Assembly (NCBI GenBank): GCA_948144175.1
Contig: CANXME010000106.1
Coordinates: 2,542,001 to 2,606,000 of the forward strand
Length of the DNA: 64,000 nucleotides
Direction: 5' to 3'
Source of the DNA: Closterium sp. NIES-65
Taxonomy: Eukaryota > Streptophyta > Zygnematophyceae > Desmidiales > Closteriaceae
In this document: in pieces, positions 8,823 through 20,531 of the stretch
How positions within the stretch are numbered: position 1 is the first letter of the stretch
Layout: each line of letters starts with the position of its first letter
The notes under the pieces: generated by a model
Databases searched by the model: none
What the model was told of the DNA's origin: nothing
What the model saw: the letters and a program-made list of their open reading frames with translations, nothing else
Position numbers and translations under genes: made by a program

Positions 8823-8954
8823 TGTCAGAACTTATAGCTTACTTGTTTCTGTAGGCTATAGTGGGGTATCCCATAGGGGGTACAACCCAATTAGGGTTTC
8901 CTATTTGTACTCACTTCGTTCATAGTCATTCCATTCTCGTTCTTTGTTTTCACA
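8823..8954 (+). repeat. C, 3' LTR (132 bp)
   Basis: Identical by eye to 2060-2191. It is followed by CTCGA, the second copy of the target site. Confidence 0.96.
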
Positions 8955-10340
8955 CTCGATCTGTCGCACGCCCCGCGGCGTGCGACCGGCGCGCGGCGAT
9001 TTTCTTTCTGGCGCGCGCCCCGAGGCGCGCGACCCCACCGCTTTCGTCGCGGCCCCGCCCCTTGTCGCGGCCCCGCCCTACGTCGCGGCCCCGCCCCTTG
9101 TTGCGGCCCCGCCCTACGACGCGGCCCCGCCCTACGTCGTGGCCCCGCCCCTTGTCGCGGCCCCGCCCTACGTCGCGGCCCCGCCCCTTGTTGCGGTCCC
9201 GCCCTACGTCGCGGCCCCGCCCTACGTCGCGGCCCCACCCCTTGTCGCGCCCCCGCCCTACGTCGCGGCCCCGCCCCTTGTTGCGGCCCCGCCCTACGTC
9301 GCGGCCCCGCCCTACGTCGCGGCCCCGCCCCTTGCCGCGGCCCCGCCCCTTGTTGCGGCCCCGCCCTACGTCGCGGCCCCGCCCTACGTCGCGGCCCCGC
9401 CCCTTGTCGTGGCCCCGCCCTACGTCGCGGCCCCGCCCCTTGTTGCGGCCCCGCCCTACGTCGCGGCCCCGCCCTACATCGCGGCCCCGCCCCTTGTCGC
9501 GGCCCCGCCCTACGTCGCGGCCCCGCCCCTTGTTGCGGCCTCGCCCTACGTCGCGGCCCCGCCCTACGTCGCGGCCCCGCCCCTTGTCGCGGCCCCGCCC
9601 TACGTCGCGGCCCCGCCCCTTGTTGCGGCCCCGCCCTACGTCGCGGCCCCGCCCTACGTCGCGGCCCCGCCCCTTGTCGCGGCCCCGCCCTACGTCGCGG
9701 CCCCGCCCTACGTCGCGGCCCCGCCCCTTGTCGCGGCCCCGCCCTACGTCGCGGCCCCGCCCCTTGTTGCGGCCCCGCCCTACATCGCGGCCCCGCCCTA
9801 CGTCGCGGCCCCGCCCCTTGTTGCGGGCCCGCCCTACGTCGCGGCCCCGCCCCTTGTTGCGGGCCCGCCCTACGTCGCGGCCCCGCCCCTTGTTGCGGCC
9901 CCGCCCTACGTCGCGGCCCCGCCCTACGTCGCGGCCCCGCCCTACGTCGCGGCCCCGCCCCTTGTCGCGGCCCCGCCCTACGTCGCGGCCCCGCCCTACG
10001 TCGCGGCCCCACCCCTTGTCGCGGCCCCGCCCTACGTCGCGGCCCCGCCCCTTGTTGCGGCCCCGCCCTACGTCGCGGCCGCGCCCTACGTCGCGGCCCC
10101 GCCCCTTGTCGCGGCCCCGCCCTACGTCGCGGCCCCGCCCCTTGTTGCGGCCCCGCCCTACGTCGCGGCCCCGCCCTACGTCGCAGCCCCGCCCCTTGTC
10201 GCGGCCCCGCCCTACGTCGCGGCCCCGCCCCTTGTCGCGGCCCCGCCCTACGTCGCGGCCCCGCCCTACGTCGCGGCCCCGCCCCTCGTCGCGGCCCCGC
10301 CACCTCTCGACGCGGCCCCGCCATCTCTCGTCGCGGCCCC
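8955..10340 (+). repeat. B leader satellite (18-bp unit, 90-bp higher order)
   Basis: From about 9045 to 10310 the leader is a tandem array of an 18-bp unit, GCGGCCCCGCCCTACGTC or GCGGCCCCGCCCCTTGTC, present about seventy times. The two forms alternate in a recurring order of five units (about 90 bp). Because 18 is a multiple of three and the unit has no stop, long frames stay open on both strands. These are artefacts of the repeat. There are no spacers, so it is not a CRISPR array, and no gene is visible. Confidence 0.92.
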
Positions 10341-10980
10341 GCCACTCTCGTCGCGGCCCCGCCCTTCGTTGCGGCCCCTGCCGCCCTTCGTAGCGGCCCC
10401 TGCCGCCCTTTGTCGCGACCCCTGCCGCCCTTCGTCGCGGCCCCTGCCGTCATTCTCCACCGCGGCCCCGCCACCTCCCTTGCGGCCCCGCAGCCCTGCA
10501 CCGACCCGGCCCCGCTTCTGCTGGCCCTGTCGCCGCTCCACCCGGCCCCGCCGCTGTCCCCAGGCGGCCCCGCCGTCACCACCGCGCCGCCGAGCTAGTG
10601 CCGAGTCACTCGAGCCGCCCGAGCCGCCCGAGCCGCCCGAGCCGCCCGAGCCGCCCGAGCCGCCCGAGCCACCCGAGCCGCCCCAGCCGCCCGAGCCGCC
10701 GGGTCGCCGAGCCGCCAAGCTGCAGTTCCTACCAAGCAGCCGTACCGCCGCGCTGAGCCGCCGAGCCGCCCGAGTCGCCCGAGCAGCCGAGCCGCCCGAG
10801 TCGCCCGAGCCGCCGAGCCGCAGTTGCTGCAGTGCCGCCGTGCCGCCAAGTCGCCGAGTCGCCGAGTCGTCGAGCGTCCTCTTCCTACCACTGGTGAGCC
10901 CCTGCCTTACTAGCGCGCTGCCTACGGCTTGCTTGGCTGCCTGCCTTACTGCTGCTACTCCTGCTCCTGCTTCTACTGGC
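10341..10980 (+). repeat. B leader, irregular GC-rich words
   Basis: After the satellite the leader changes to GCGGCCCCTGCCGCCCTTCGTC words and then to a GAGCCGCCC run (about 10610-10700). CCACTGGTGAGCCCC at about 10890 is the GTGAG word that matches the possible splice site of the siblings. Confidence 0.75.
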
Positions 10981-13900
10981 GGCGGCCAGATGCAGCTCCA
11001 ACGATGCCCACGCGCGTCTCTCACACCCCAGCAGCTTCGTGAGTGGTACGCTTAGAGTAGAGGGTCTCTCAGTTCTGTTCGCTGCTCTCACGTGATTCGC
11101 ACTGGTGCTCAGACTGGTCAGCCTTGTGGGACAGCTAGTCACACACCGTCCCGCTGCTTTGCCCGTCTGAGCGACGCCTGGCGTACCGTGTTTGGCAACG
11201 AGGCTGAGCTCCCCGACTGGAACGAGTTGCTTAGGCAGAGGGTAGATATATTTGCTCTTGACTATGATGCTATTCTCACTGCCATGTATGCATTGCCTAC
11301 TAGTGCTGACCGTGCCGGTCACCTGTCCGTACCGCCTGACCCGGGTATAGATCCTGCTGCTCTAGCTACTGGTACGGCTGCTGCTCTGGGTGCTAGTGTG
11401 TCTCCTGCTCCAGGTGCAGGTGCGGCTGCTGCTCTAGGTGCTAGTGAGTCTGCTTCCTCAGGTGCGGGTGAGTCTGCTCTCTCAAGAACCGCGTCGGCTC
11501 TGGCCTCTCACACTTTCACCCTTGACTCAGGGGCTTCCCGCTCCTTCTTTCGAGACTGCACCACACTCACGCCACTTGGTCGGCCAGTTGCACTCTCTCT
11601 GGCAGACCCCTCTGGGGGCCCTGTCCTTGCTCACTTCTCCACTGTCCTCCCGTGTCCGGCGGCCCCCTCTGGCACCCTGTCTGGTCTTTACCTCCCCTCG
11701 TTCTCTACGAACTTGGTGAGTGGTGCTAACCTGCAGGATGCGGGGGTTCACCAGTTCACTCCTGCGAGTCAGCGGGTGACCCACTGCACGGACGCTCGGA
11801 CAGGCCGACACCTGGCCACGTTTACTCGTCGGCCGGGGTCGAGCCTGTACACACTGACCACTGCGTCTCCTCCAGTTGCTGAGCCTGGTAGGGTAGCTGC
11901 ATCGGGTCAGGTGTTTGCTGCAGCGTCCAGGTCTGGTCCTGAGTCTGCCCCCTGTTCGTGTCGTCTCCTGTCTCACGAGACTCTCCTCTTGCACCACCGC
12001 CTTGGTCACCCCTCTCTGCTTCGGCTCTGAGGCATGGCCTCTCGTCTTCTTGTTTCTGGTCCCCCCCGGTCCCTTCCTCCCCTTCCTCAGGGCCCTGGCC
12101 CTACCTATGTCCCCTGTGTCAAGGGGCGCCAGCGTGCTGCCCCTCACTCCTCCCAGTTTCCTCCGACAGAGGCCCCGTTGCAGACGCTTCACATGGACGT
12201 GTGGGGCCCAGCCCGCGTCCGTGGACAGGGTCACGAGCGCTACTTCCTGCTCGTTGTTGACGACTACTCGCGCTACACCGCAGTCTTCCCCTTGCGCAGC
12301 AAGGGTGATGTCACTGAGGTGTTGATCGACTCGATCAGCGCAGCTCGTCTCCAGCTTTGGCAGAGCTTTGGCTCGGACTCTCCTGTTCTGCGTCTGCACT
12401 CGGACAGAGGCGGAGAGTTTTCCTCTGGCCTTCTGAGAGCCTACTGTCGCGCACGGGGCATCCGTCAGACCTTCACGCTTCCGGACTCTCCGCAGCAAAA
12501 TGGGATTGCTGAGCACCGCATTGGCATGGTCATGGACGTCGCTCGTATGTCTATGATGCATGCGGCTGCCCCCCATTTTCTGTGGCCGTTTTCGGTTAGG
12601 TACGCGGCGCATCAGATCAACCTTCACCCCAGGGTCTCCAGGCCGGAGACCTCCCCAGCCTTGCTGTGGACGGGCAAGGTTGGCGATGTGTCGGTGTGCC
12701 GGGTCTGGGGATCTCGGGCGATTGTCCGCGGCTTGTCTGCGGACAAGCTGTCCCCTCGTGCTGCTCCTTGTGTCTTCCTTGGGTTCCCCCCTGACGCGCC
12801 TGGGTGGAAGTTCTACCACCCCACCTCTCGTCGTGTTCTGCCCTCCCAGGACGTCACGTTCGACGAGTCGGTCCCCTACTACCGCCTCTTCCCCTACCGC
12901 ACTCCGTCCCTCCCCCCGCCCCCGCTCTTCTTGTACCAGGTCCCCCCCAGGTAGACCCCCTCCCCCGTCAGGGTCCTGCCCCTTCAAGTGTGTCCCAGGT
13001 AGACGCAGTCGAGCCTGTCGAGGTCACTGGTGACTCTGGTGCTGCTGAGGGTGCTGAGCCTAGAGGTGCTGTGCCTGGGGGTGCTGAGCCTGGGGGTGGT
13101 ACGCCTCGGGGTGCTTTGCCTGGGGGTGCCGGGTCCGGGGGTGCTGAGTCAGGAGGTGCTCCACCTGGAGGTTCTCCGGGTGCTTCGTCTCGCCGGGAGC
13201 CACTCTCTCCACAGGAGCTGCGCGAGTGGTTTGCCCGGGGATAGAGCGGTGCAGCTGGTACTGGAGGTTCTTTGGCTACTCGGGGTGCTGAGCATGGGGG
13301 TGCTGAGCCTGGGGGTGCTGAGCCTTGGGGGTGCTGAGCCTAGGGGTGCAGAGCCTGGGGGTGCTGAGCCTGGAGGTGCTCCGCCTGGAGGTTCTCCGGG
13401 TGCTATGTCTCGCCAGGAGCCACTCTCTCCACAGGAGCTGCGCGAGTCGTTTGCCCAGCGCTGGAGCCGTGCTGCTGGTGCTAGAGGTTCGTCGGCTACT
13501 GAGGGTGCTGCTCTCGCGGGTCCTGGAGGTGCTTGTCCTAGGAGTACTGGAGCTGCTGGGCCTGCAGGTTCGGCTAAAGCTGGTGCTGCTGAGGGTGTTG
13601 GCGCTGAGACTACCACTGGCGGTCCTGCTGGGGGTGCTCCTGTTACTGCTGGACGATCTGGAGCTCCTGGAGGTGCTGCTAGAGCGGGTGCTCCTACTGG
13701 AGGTGCTCCGCCTGGAGGTTCTCCGGGTGCTACGTCTCGCCGGGAGCCACTCTCTCCACAGGAGCTGCGCGAGTGGTTTGCCCGGCGCTGGAGCCGTGCT
13801 GCTGGTGCTGGAGTTTCGTCGGCTACTGAGGGTGCTACTGTCGCGGGTCCCTGAGGTGCTCGTACTGGGAGCACTGGAGCTGCTGGGCCTGCGGGGTCGA

Positions 13901-16332
13901 CTGGAGCTGGTGCTGCTGCGGGTGTTGGCCCTGAGACTACCGCTGGCGGTCCTGCTGGTGGTGCTCCTGGTGCTGCTGGAGGTTCTGGAGCTACTGGTGG
14001 TGCTACTGGAGCGGGTGCTCCTGCTGAGGGTTCTGGTGCTATCCCTGCTGCTTCTGGCGTCGCCACGCGGCCTTGACCGTACTTCGTTCCACTCCTGCAG
14101 CAGGTTCTTGGTCTTCCACCTTCTACTGGTCCTCCTCCTCCCTTAGAGTGTCCACAGCCTGTCCCGTCCCAGCTACAGTTGCAACCTACCTCCCCTTTGC
14201 CTACTCCTTCTCCCTACACTGGTCCTACTGGAAGTCTGGCTGAGCGTCGTGAGCCTGCGTCTCGCCCTGCGTCGCCTATCCGTGCTACTCGCACTAGTGG
14301 TCGCGGTTCGCGTCAGCGTCCTCCTCCTGTCCCTGGCACGCACCGGATGTCTCTGCGTCCGTCCACTGCTCCTCTGCGTGCCCCTTTGCCTTCTCCTTCT
14401 GAGTCCTCTCTTCTTGCTCTTGCCGACCCGGAGTCGGACTCTCTTCGTGCTGCCAGTCCTACTGTCACGCGTCTCCTTGCTACTGTTGTCACTGACCCTT
14501 CTTTCGAATCTAATGCTGCGTCTACTCTCGTTACTGAGCTCCTCGACTTTGCTGCTCGCTGTCGCTTGGACTACGCTGCTAGTCTTGTCGCTGAGTCTGA
14601 GTCTGTCTTTCCTCCGCCCGTCGGGGGTGAGTGTGCCCTTGGCACGGACGTCCTTGAGGACACGCAGGAGGAGTTCCAGTGTCTGGCAGCTGCTTCACCT
14701 CATCTCGTGTCCGTACTGCTTACCCCTGAGGGAGACCCGGATGCACTTGACATCCCGACTCCGCGCTCGTACGCGGAGGCGAAAGAGGGTCCCTACTCCT
14801 CTCCGTGGCGGGCAGCTACGGATGCAGAGATGGCTTCCTGGAAGTCCACAGGCACCTGCGTTGACGCTGTCCCCCCTCCTGGGGCGAACATCGTCAGTGG
14901 CATGTGGATCTTCAGGGTGAAGCGGCCGCCGGGTTCTCCGCATGTCTTCAAGGCGCGTTACGTGGCTCGTGGCTTCAGTCAGCGGCAGGGAGTTGACTAC
15001 TTTCACACCTTCTCCCCCGCTCCGAAGATGACCACTCTTTGGGTACTGCTGCACGTTGCTGCTCACCGTGACTACAAGCTGCACTCTCTTGACTTCAGCA
15101 CAGCTTTCTTGCAGGGCAGCTTGCACGAGGAGATCTGGCTGCGTCGCCCACCTGGCTTCACTGGGTCTTTCCCTCCTGGTACCCAATGGAGTCTCCGGCG
15201 TCCAGTCTACATTCTCCGCCAGGCGCCACGTGAGTGGCACGACACACTGAGGACTACGCTTGTGGCTCTCGGGTTTGCTCCTTCTACTGCCGACCCGTCG
15301 CTGTTTCTGCGCACCGACACCTCTCTGCCGCCGTTCTACATCCTCGTGTACGTCGACGACTTGGTCTTTGCCATAGCTGACACTGCTGGACCTACCTACG
15401 TGAAGTCCGAACTGCAGAAGAGACACACGTGCACAGACCTGGGTGAACTGCGCAGCTACCTTGGCTTGCAGATCACCCGGGACAGAGCACGCCGCACCAT
15501 TACCCTGACTCAGTCACACATGGTGCAGCAGGTCCTTCAGCGCTTCGGCTTCACGTACTCCTTGCCTCAGGCCACTCCTCTGTCTACTTGCCACTCGCTC
15601 TCAGCTCTGCCTTCGGATGAGTCCGTAGAGTCGAGTGGCCCGTACCCAGAGCTTGTTGGCTGCCTCATGTACCTGATGACCTGCACACGACCTGACCTTG
15701 CATACCCTCTTAGCATTCTCGCACGCTATGTTGCTCCTGGGAGACACTGACCAGAGCACATGGCTGCAGCGAAGAGGGTGTTGCGCTACCTGTGCAGTAC
15801 GTCGGGCATGGGGCTAGTGCTTGGAGGGCGGAGTCCAGTGGTCCAGTGGTCCAGGGCTAGTGCTTCTTGGGCTGACGACCAGGCTACGCAGCGGTCGTCA
15901 CAGGGTTACACCTTCAGCCTTGGTTCTGGCTCTGTCTCGTGGCGGTCTACTCGCTCGTCTTTGGTTCTCGGCTCCAGTTGTGAGGCTGAGATCTACGCCG
16001 GGGCCATGGCTGCACAGGAGCTTCGCTGGCTCACCTACCTGCTGACCGACCTTGGAGAGCCGCCTTGTTCTCCTCCAGTCCTGTATGTAGACAACAAGGC
16101 CATGCTGGCCTTGTGTCGAGAGCAGCTACTGGAGCACAGAAAAAAGCACATTGCTCTCCGCTACTTCCTTGCTCGTGAGTTACAGCAGCGTGGACAGTTG
16201 CGGCTTGCGTACGTGGCCTCTAAGGCCAACACTGCTGATGTCTTCACCAAGGCACTTCCGCCTGGTGATAATTAGCGCTTCTGCACTCAGCTGGGTCTTG
16301 TGCCCGTCTTGCCTCACTTGCTCTCCTCTTGA
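10980..16332 (+). pseudogene. B gag tail and pol remains
   Basis: Recognisable parts: Gag tail with LTPQQLREWYA (about 11020) and a Cys/His motif (about 11085-11160), protease LDSGASRSFF (about 11524), integrase zinc region (HHRLGHPSLLRL, about 11995) and core (MDVWGPA near 12194, LHSDRGGEF near 12397, NGIAEHRIG near 12499), a long linker with several copies of SRREPLSPQELREWF-like motifs, RT with YVDD (about 15350), and RNase H (about 15850-16230). Protein similarity to C is very high along pol. The coding sequence is broken by about seven changes and is a fossil. It is followed by the lineage's conserved 3' untranslated region. Confidence 0.9.
13040..13400 (+). repeat. 15-bp coding repeat in integrase-RT linker of B
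   Basis: GGTGCTGAGCCTGGG-type units. They alternate with copies of a longer block carrying the PLSPQELREWF motif (about 13200, 13420 and 13747), so B's linker has expanded by duplicating the whole block. Confidence 0.8.
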
Positions 16333-16544
16333 CCTTGCTTGTACTCTCACATGTATATATACCTGCTCTTGCTTGTCTAGCTTTATATATATGTGTGTAC
16401 TCTTGCATGTGAACTGGCCGTGTGGCCTTGACCTTGTGCTCGGACTGTGTGGTGACTTTGTGATCCACCCTGAGCTTGCTTTGCTTTGCTTTGCTTGACT
16501 GGTCTTGTGACCCCTTGTTCTCCCCCACTTTGCCTATGGGGGTG
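16333..16544 (+). other. B 3' untranslated region and polypurine tract
   Basis: Conserved with the 3' regions of C, E, H, K and M. It ends in CTATGGGGGTG before the LTR. No gene is visible. Confidence 0.8.
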
Positions 16545-16676
16545 TGTCAGAACATTATAGCTTATGCTGTTGTGTAGGCTATATTGGGGTATCCCATAGG
16601 GGGTACAACCAATTAGGGTTTCATATTTGTACTCACTTTATTTCATAGTTCACTCATTCTCATTTCAATTCTCACA
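16545..16676 (+). repeat. B, 3' LTR (132 bp)
   Basis: Matches the 5' LTR at 127 of 132 positions. It is followed at 16677-16681 by GAAAG, the copy of the target sequence at 1855-1859. Confidence 0.95.
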
Positions 16677-16681
16677 GAAAG

Positions 16682-19600
16682 GCATACACCTGGAAGTCGA
16701 CAGCACCACCCAGGAGTTCAAACTGTACCACGGGAAGGGCGGCCTCTACATCGGAAAGGCGGTTCTGAAGAATAACGTCTTTGTCCTTGACTTCGTCCCA
16801 GACCTGGGCACCGCAGACAGCGACGCCATCGTGAACTTCGCCGACTGGACGCACCCTCCAGATCTTGATTGAGACTTCAGCCCGGAAGGCTTCTGGTACT
16901 CGCATACCATCCCTGAAGCAGAACGAACACGCGCGTTAGCAACAATTCAACATCCGGCAGCAGCAGAGACAACATCGGCAGCAGCAGAAGCAGCAGAGAC
17001 AACATCGGCAGCAGCAGAAACATCATCGGCAGTAGCAGAACCATCGTCAGCGACACCAGTTCTCGTTGACGAAGCACCACCAACACTCGCACTGCAGCTG
17101 AATCCAACTCAACGAGAAGTCCACAGAAGCGCAAACTTCGTCGCCTGCTTCTACTCCAACTCCGATGCGTATCAACGCTCATCCGGACACCGCGCCTCCG
17201 AAGACATCTGGCACGCACACATGGGACATCCAAGCAACACCGTGTTAAATAATACAATAAGAGCAGGAGTCCTAGACAAGGATACATTACTACTACCCGA
17301 TGGCAGAGAACTTCAACGGGCACGAGGAACTTACCTCACCTGCCCCGAAGCCGAATTACCACATCGACCGTTTACTCCTCACCACAACCCGAGCGCACCC
17401 GCGTACGCACCAATCGAGAAGGTGTACAGCGATATTCTCTTCAATCGAGAACCAGGACAAGTTACTTACAACTACACGATAACCTTCATCGACTCCGCCA
17501 CTCGATACGTCTGGCACCTAAACCTACCCAGCCGCGACATGGCACTCGCAGCGTTCGCCGCCTGGCTACCAGTAGCAGAGAGAGAGTCGGGAGCACAGCT
17601 GAAAAGCTTCCAGTCAGACGGAGGTGGCGAATACACCTCTCAGCGGTTCAAGCAGTACCTGGCAGAAAGAGGAATCAAGCAGCTCCTCTCCCTTCCCTAC
17701 GCCCATCAGCAGCAAGGTGTCGTAGAAAGAATGAACAGGACTCTGCAGAACAGCATGCGCAAACTGCTACGTGGCATGCGGCTACCCAACCACCAGTGGC
17801 CTGCAGCAATGGACCACGCTGTCATGCTGCACAACTTGATGTCGTCGTCCTCACTTCCGAACAACGCATCACCGCATCTGCTGTGGACAGGGAAACAAGG
17901 CAGCACAAAAATGTTACGAGTTTTCGGGTGCATGGTACAGTACCGACCCCCAGAAGCACGAGCGGGAAGATTTTCACAACGCGCACAATGGGGACTACAC
18001 CTCGGCATCGAAAAGAATTACAACGCGTGGAAAATCTTCGACGTCCACTCCAAGGAAACAGTAGCAGCACGTGACGTGATCTTCTACGAACGACTCACGC
18101 TTCAGACGTACCTCGCCAACTTGCACGAAAATCAGGACCCCACAGGTGACTTTCGTGGTGGTCGAGCCTTCGCCTCAGCAGCGGACGAAGCAGAATGGGA
18201 CGAGCAGAATGTCGACAACGCATCAGAAGAAGCCGGACCTCTACCGTTCTGCTCCGTCAATGTCCCTATGGACGAAGAAAATCCTTGCGAAAGCGCCAAC
18301 GCCAAAGTCTTCTACCACTTCGCCGACAACGGTTACGTAACACCTGCGACACTCAACACCAACGAAGCAGAACGGATAGGGCCGAATTTCATACCCGACC
18401 CAGAAGCGAGAGATGAAGCAGCTTATCCCGAGGACACAACTCTCCCCCGCTACTCACAGACTGGACTGCAGATTCTCGGCCTCGTCACCGCAGTCCACGG
18501 CAATGCTCTTCCTAAAGAGCCTGCGACAGTTCAGCAGGCTCTGGGGGGGGAACACAGGGAGAAATGGCGTGAAGCCATGGACAGAGAGTTAAAGGCGTTG
18601 GAGGAACGCAACACCTTGAAAGTCGTTCCCATAAGTGTGGGAAGGAACAAGACCATCCTCACCGGGAAATGGGTCTTCCGCATTAAAACAAAGGCAGACG
18701 GTACAATCGAGAAATTCAAAGCACACTGGGTCGTGCGTGGATTCGACCAGGAGCACGGACAAGACTTCACCGAGACATTCGCCCCGGTCAGCCGACATAC
18801 CTCACTCCGAATTCTTCTCGCGATCGCCGCTATGAAGAAGAAGAAACTGTAACAAATCGATGTCGCCAACGCGTTCCTCTACGCACCCGTCGACGCCGAA
18901 ATCTTCGTCGAGCTCCCACACGGTACCCACGGGGAACCTAACCAAGTTTGCCAGCTACTGAAATCGCTCTACGGTATCAAACAAGCCCCGCGGCTGTGGC
19001 AACAGCACCTACACACTCGCCTCACTCGCATCGGATTCCGCCAACTACCTCACGACCAAGGAATGTATCGACTCACCAAAAACGCCGACTATATCCTGCT
19101 GATCGTCTACGTCGACGACCTACTCTACATTGGCTCCACCGACGACGTCACCACCTGGTTCGAAGGGGAGCTGCAGAGGGATCTTACACTCACGGTCTCC
19201 TCTACCGTCACTCAGTACCTCGGACTCAACATCCGCGAAGAAGAGAACGCGATCTATCTCAGCGCCGAAAAGTATGCCGACACTATCGCCAAATGCTTCT
19301 TGCTCACACCTACCACTATCTCCACGCCATACCGCTACACGGCAGGGAACGACAAAGGAGGTCCCGCTCTACTCAAAACCGCCGGAATACGCGACTACCA
19401 GAGGAAGCTGGGCTGCCTTCTCTTCGCAGCCGTCACCTGCCGTCCAGATCTGTCCTATTCCGCAAGTCAACTTGCTACCTATCTCAAAAGGCCCGAAACA
19501 GAACACCTGGCGGAACTCGACCGCGCTCTCCACTACTTCGTGAGCACCTCAACGATCGGCCTGACGTACTACAAGAGTAAAACTACACCGACGAAACTAA

Positions 19601-20060
19601 TCGGCTACGTCGATGCCGATCACGCCGGCGATTCAGACAACAGACGCTCCCACACTGGCTACATCTACCGCCTCGAACTTATCGGACTTATCTCCTGGCA
19701 ATCGAGCAAGCAGGAACTTATCGCTCTCTCCTCAGCTGAAGCAGAATATATCGCACTCTGCTCAGCCACCAAGGAAGGACTCTATCTTCGCGAGCTGCTG
19801 GAAGAAGCGAAGTTAGTCGAGTTACCAAACTTCACTCTGTCCTGCGACAACCAATCTGCGATTCGCATCGCCAACAAGAGCGGATTCGCGAACAGAACGA
19901 AGCATATCGCCCTGCGATATTTCTTCGTGAAAGACGAGATCGAGAAAGGGAAACTCAAACTATCCTACTGTCCCACGTCTGAGATGGCAGCTGACTACTT
20001 GACCAAGAAGCTCGGAAAACAGAAGTTCGAGTACTGCATGCTGCTGACTGGACAAAGCCA
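16682..20060 (+). pseudogene. A, integrase, reverse transcriptase and RNase H remains
   Basis: Order: a GAG-pre-integrase zinc-binding region (IWHAHMGHPS, about 17205), the integrase core (FIDSATRYVWHLN near 17490, SDGGGEY near 17615, VVERMN near 17720), the RVT_2 reverse transcriptase (GKWVFRIKTK near 18665, VYVDDLLYIGS near 19108) and RNase H (DADHAGDSDNRRSHTGY near 19612, ALSSAEAEYIAL near 19730, RTKHIALRYFFVKDEI near 19895). Integrase before RT is the defining copia order. In life this polyprotein copies the RNA into DNA and inserts it. The coding sequence is interrupted and no longer one frame. Confidence 0.92.
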
Positions 20061-20082
20061 CGTCACCATCAGTGACACTCCA

Positions 20083-20096
20083 GAAGCGAAGGGGAG
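20083..20096 (+). promoter_or_regulatory. A polypurine tract
   Basis: The purine run GAAGCGAAGGGGAG directly precedes the 3' LTR, the expected place for plus-strand priming. Confidence 0.8.
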
Positions 20097-20531
20097 TGTT
20101 GGGAACAAATAGTCTTAAGCGCCTCTGTCATGTCGAAACTCAAGACACAAGCGAAGCAGCTCATATCGAAGCACCGCGAGTCAACCCTCGGAGGTTAATG
20201 TAACCGCTGGAGGTTACGAGAAAGTCAAAGGTCAGCGACCTTTGACCTGACAAATGCAGCGCGACAGCAAGGACACACAACTGAATCGACATTGAGCAGT
20301 TGCCCGAGTCGCACTGTATCGAACCGTAATAGTGAAACAGTCACAATTATGTCTCTTCATATTCTCTGTACTCATATATATATATTCCTGTATCTCTTTG
20401 CTTTAATTAACTTACTTTTCCCTCACATACTAGCGCAAGGTGGTTCAAGGACTTTATTCAAACGCTTCCGCTACTACATCATTTACTCAGACTTTAACTC
20501 TTCTAAAGATCCTAAGGCGTTCAGCCCAACA
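20097..20531 (+). repeat. A, complete 3' LTR (435 bp)
   Basis: The LTR starts TGTTGGG and ends CCCAACA, a perfect 7-bp inverted end pair. Its last 86 bp match the start of the window. A TATA-rich run at about 20374-20386 is the likely core promoter. Confidence 0.93.
20374..20386 (+). promoter_or_regulatory. TATA-like run in A LTR
   Basis: Alternating TA run in the middle of the 435-bp LTR, the usual place of the LTR promoter. No other function is visible. Confidence 0.5.

Larger units (their letters stand above)
2060..8954 (+). mobile_element. Ty1/copia element C, young, inserted in B
   Basis: C is bounded by two 132-bp LTRs (2060-2191 and 8823-8954) that I read as identical over their whole length. 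It is flanked by CTCGA (2055-2059 and 8955-8959). It lies in B's leader just after B's primer site. Identical LTRs mean very recent insertion. It has primer site, GC-rich leader, one open gag-pol frame, 3' untranslated region and polypurine tract. It looks nearly whole, but its coding span is somewhat shorter than that of its siblings in this window. There is perhaps one break of that kind, so it need not be autonomous. Confidence 0.96.
1860..16676 (+). mobile_element. Ty1/copia element B (GC-rich, short-LTR lineage), carrying element C
   Basis: B is bounded by 132-bp LTRs (1860-1991 and 16545-16676) that begin TGTCAG and end CTCACA. It is flanked by GAAAG on both sides, which proves insertion into A. 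Its own sequence is 1860-2059 plus 8955-16676, because element C occupies 2060-8954. The LTRs differ at 5 of 132 positions (about 4%), so B is of moderate age. Parts: LTR, primer site, leader satellite, gag tail, protease, integrase, long linker, RT, RNase H, 3' untranslated region, LTR. B is broken, with about seven breaks besides the C insertion. Confidence 0.95.
16677..20531 (+). mobile_element. Ty1/copia element A, right part
   Basis: This continues element A after the B insertion. It carries the rest of pol, a polypurine tract and a complete 435-bp LTR. It ends at 20531, where sequence of gypsy element D begins. A was therefore probably inserted into D's LTR, although its left junction is outside the window and the target duplication cannot be tested. 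Confidence 0.93.

Noticed and set aside
9045-10310. CRISPR-like repeat array
   Set aside because: The units are contiguous, with no unique spacers, no leader and no cas genes. The context is eukaryotic retrotransposons.
8861-11055. Three very long open frames on both strands (about 510, 563 and 703 codons)
   Set aside because: They come from the 18-bp satellite, whose period is a multiple of three and which has no stop in several frames on both strands. The peptides are pure repeats (RPRPTS, PQQGAGPRR, VAAPPY) without any domain.
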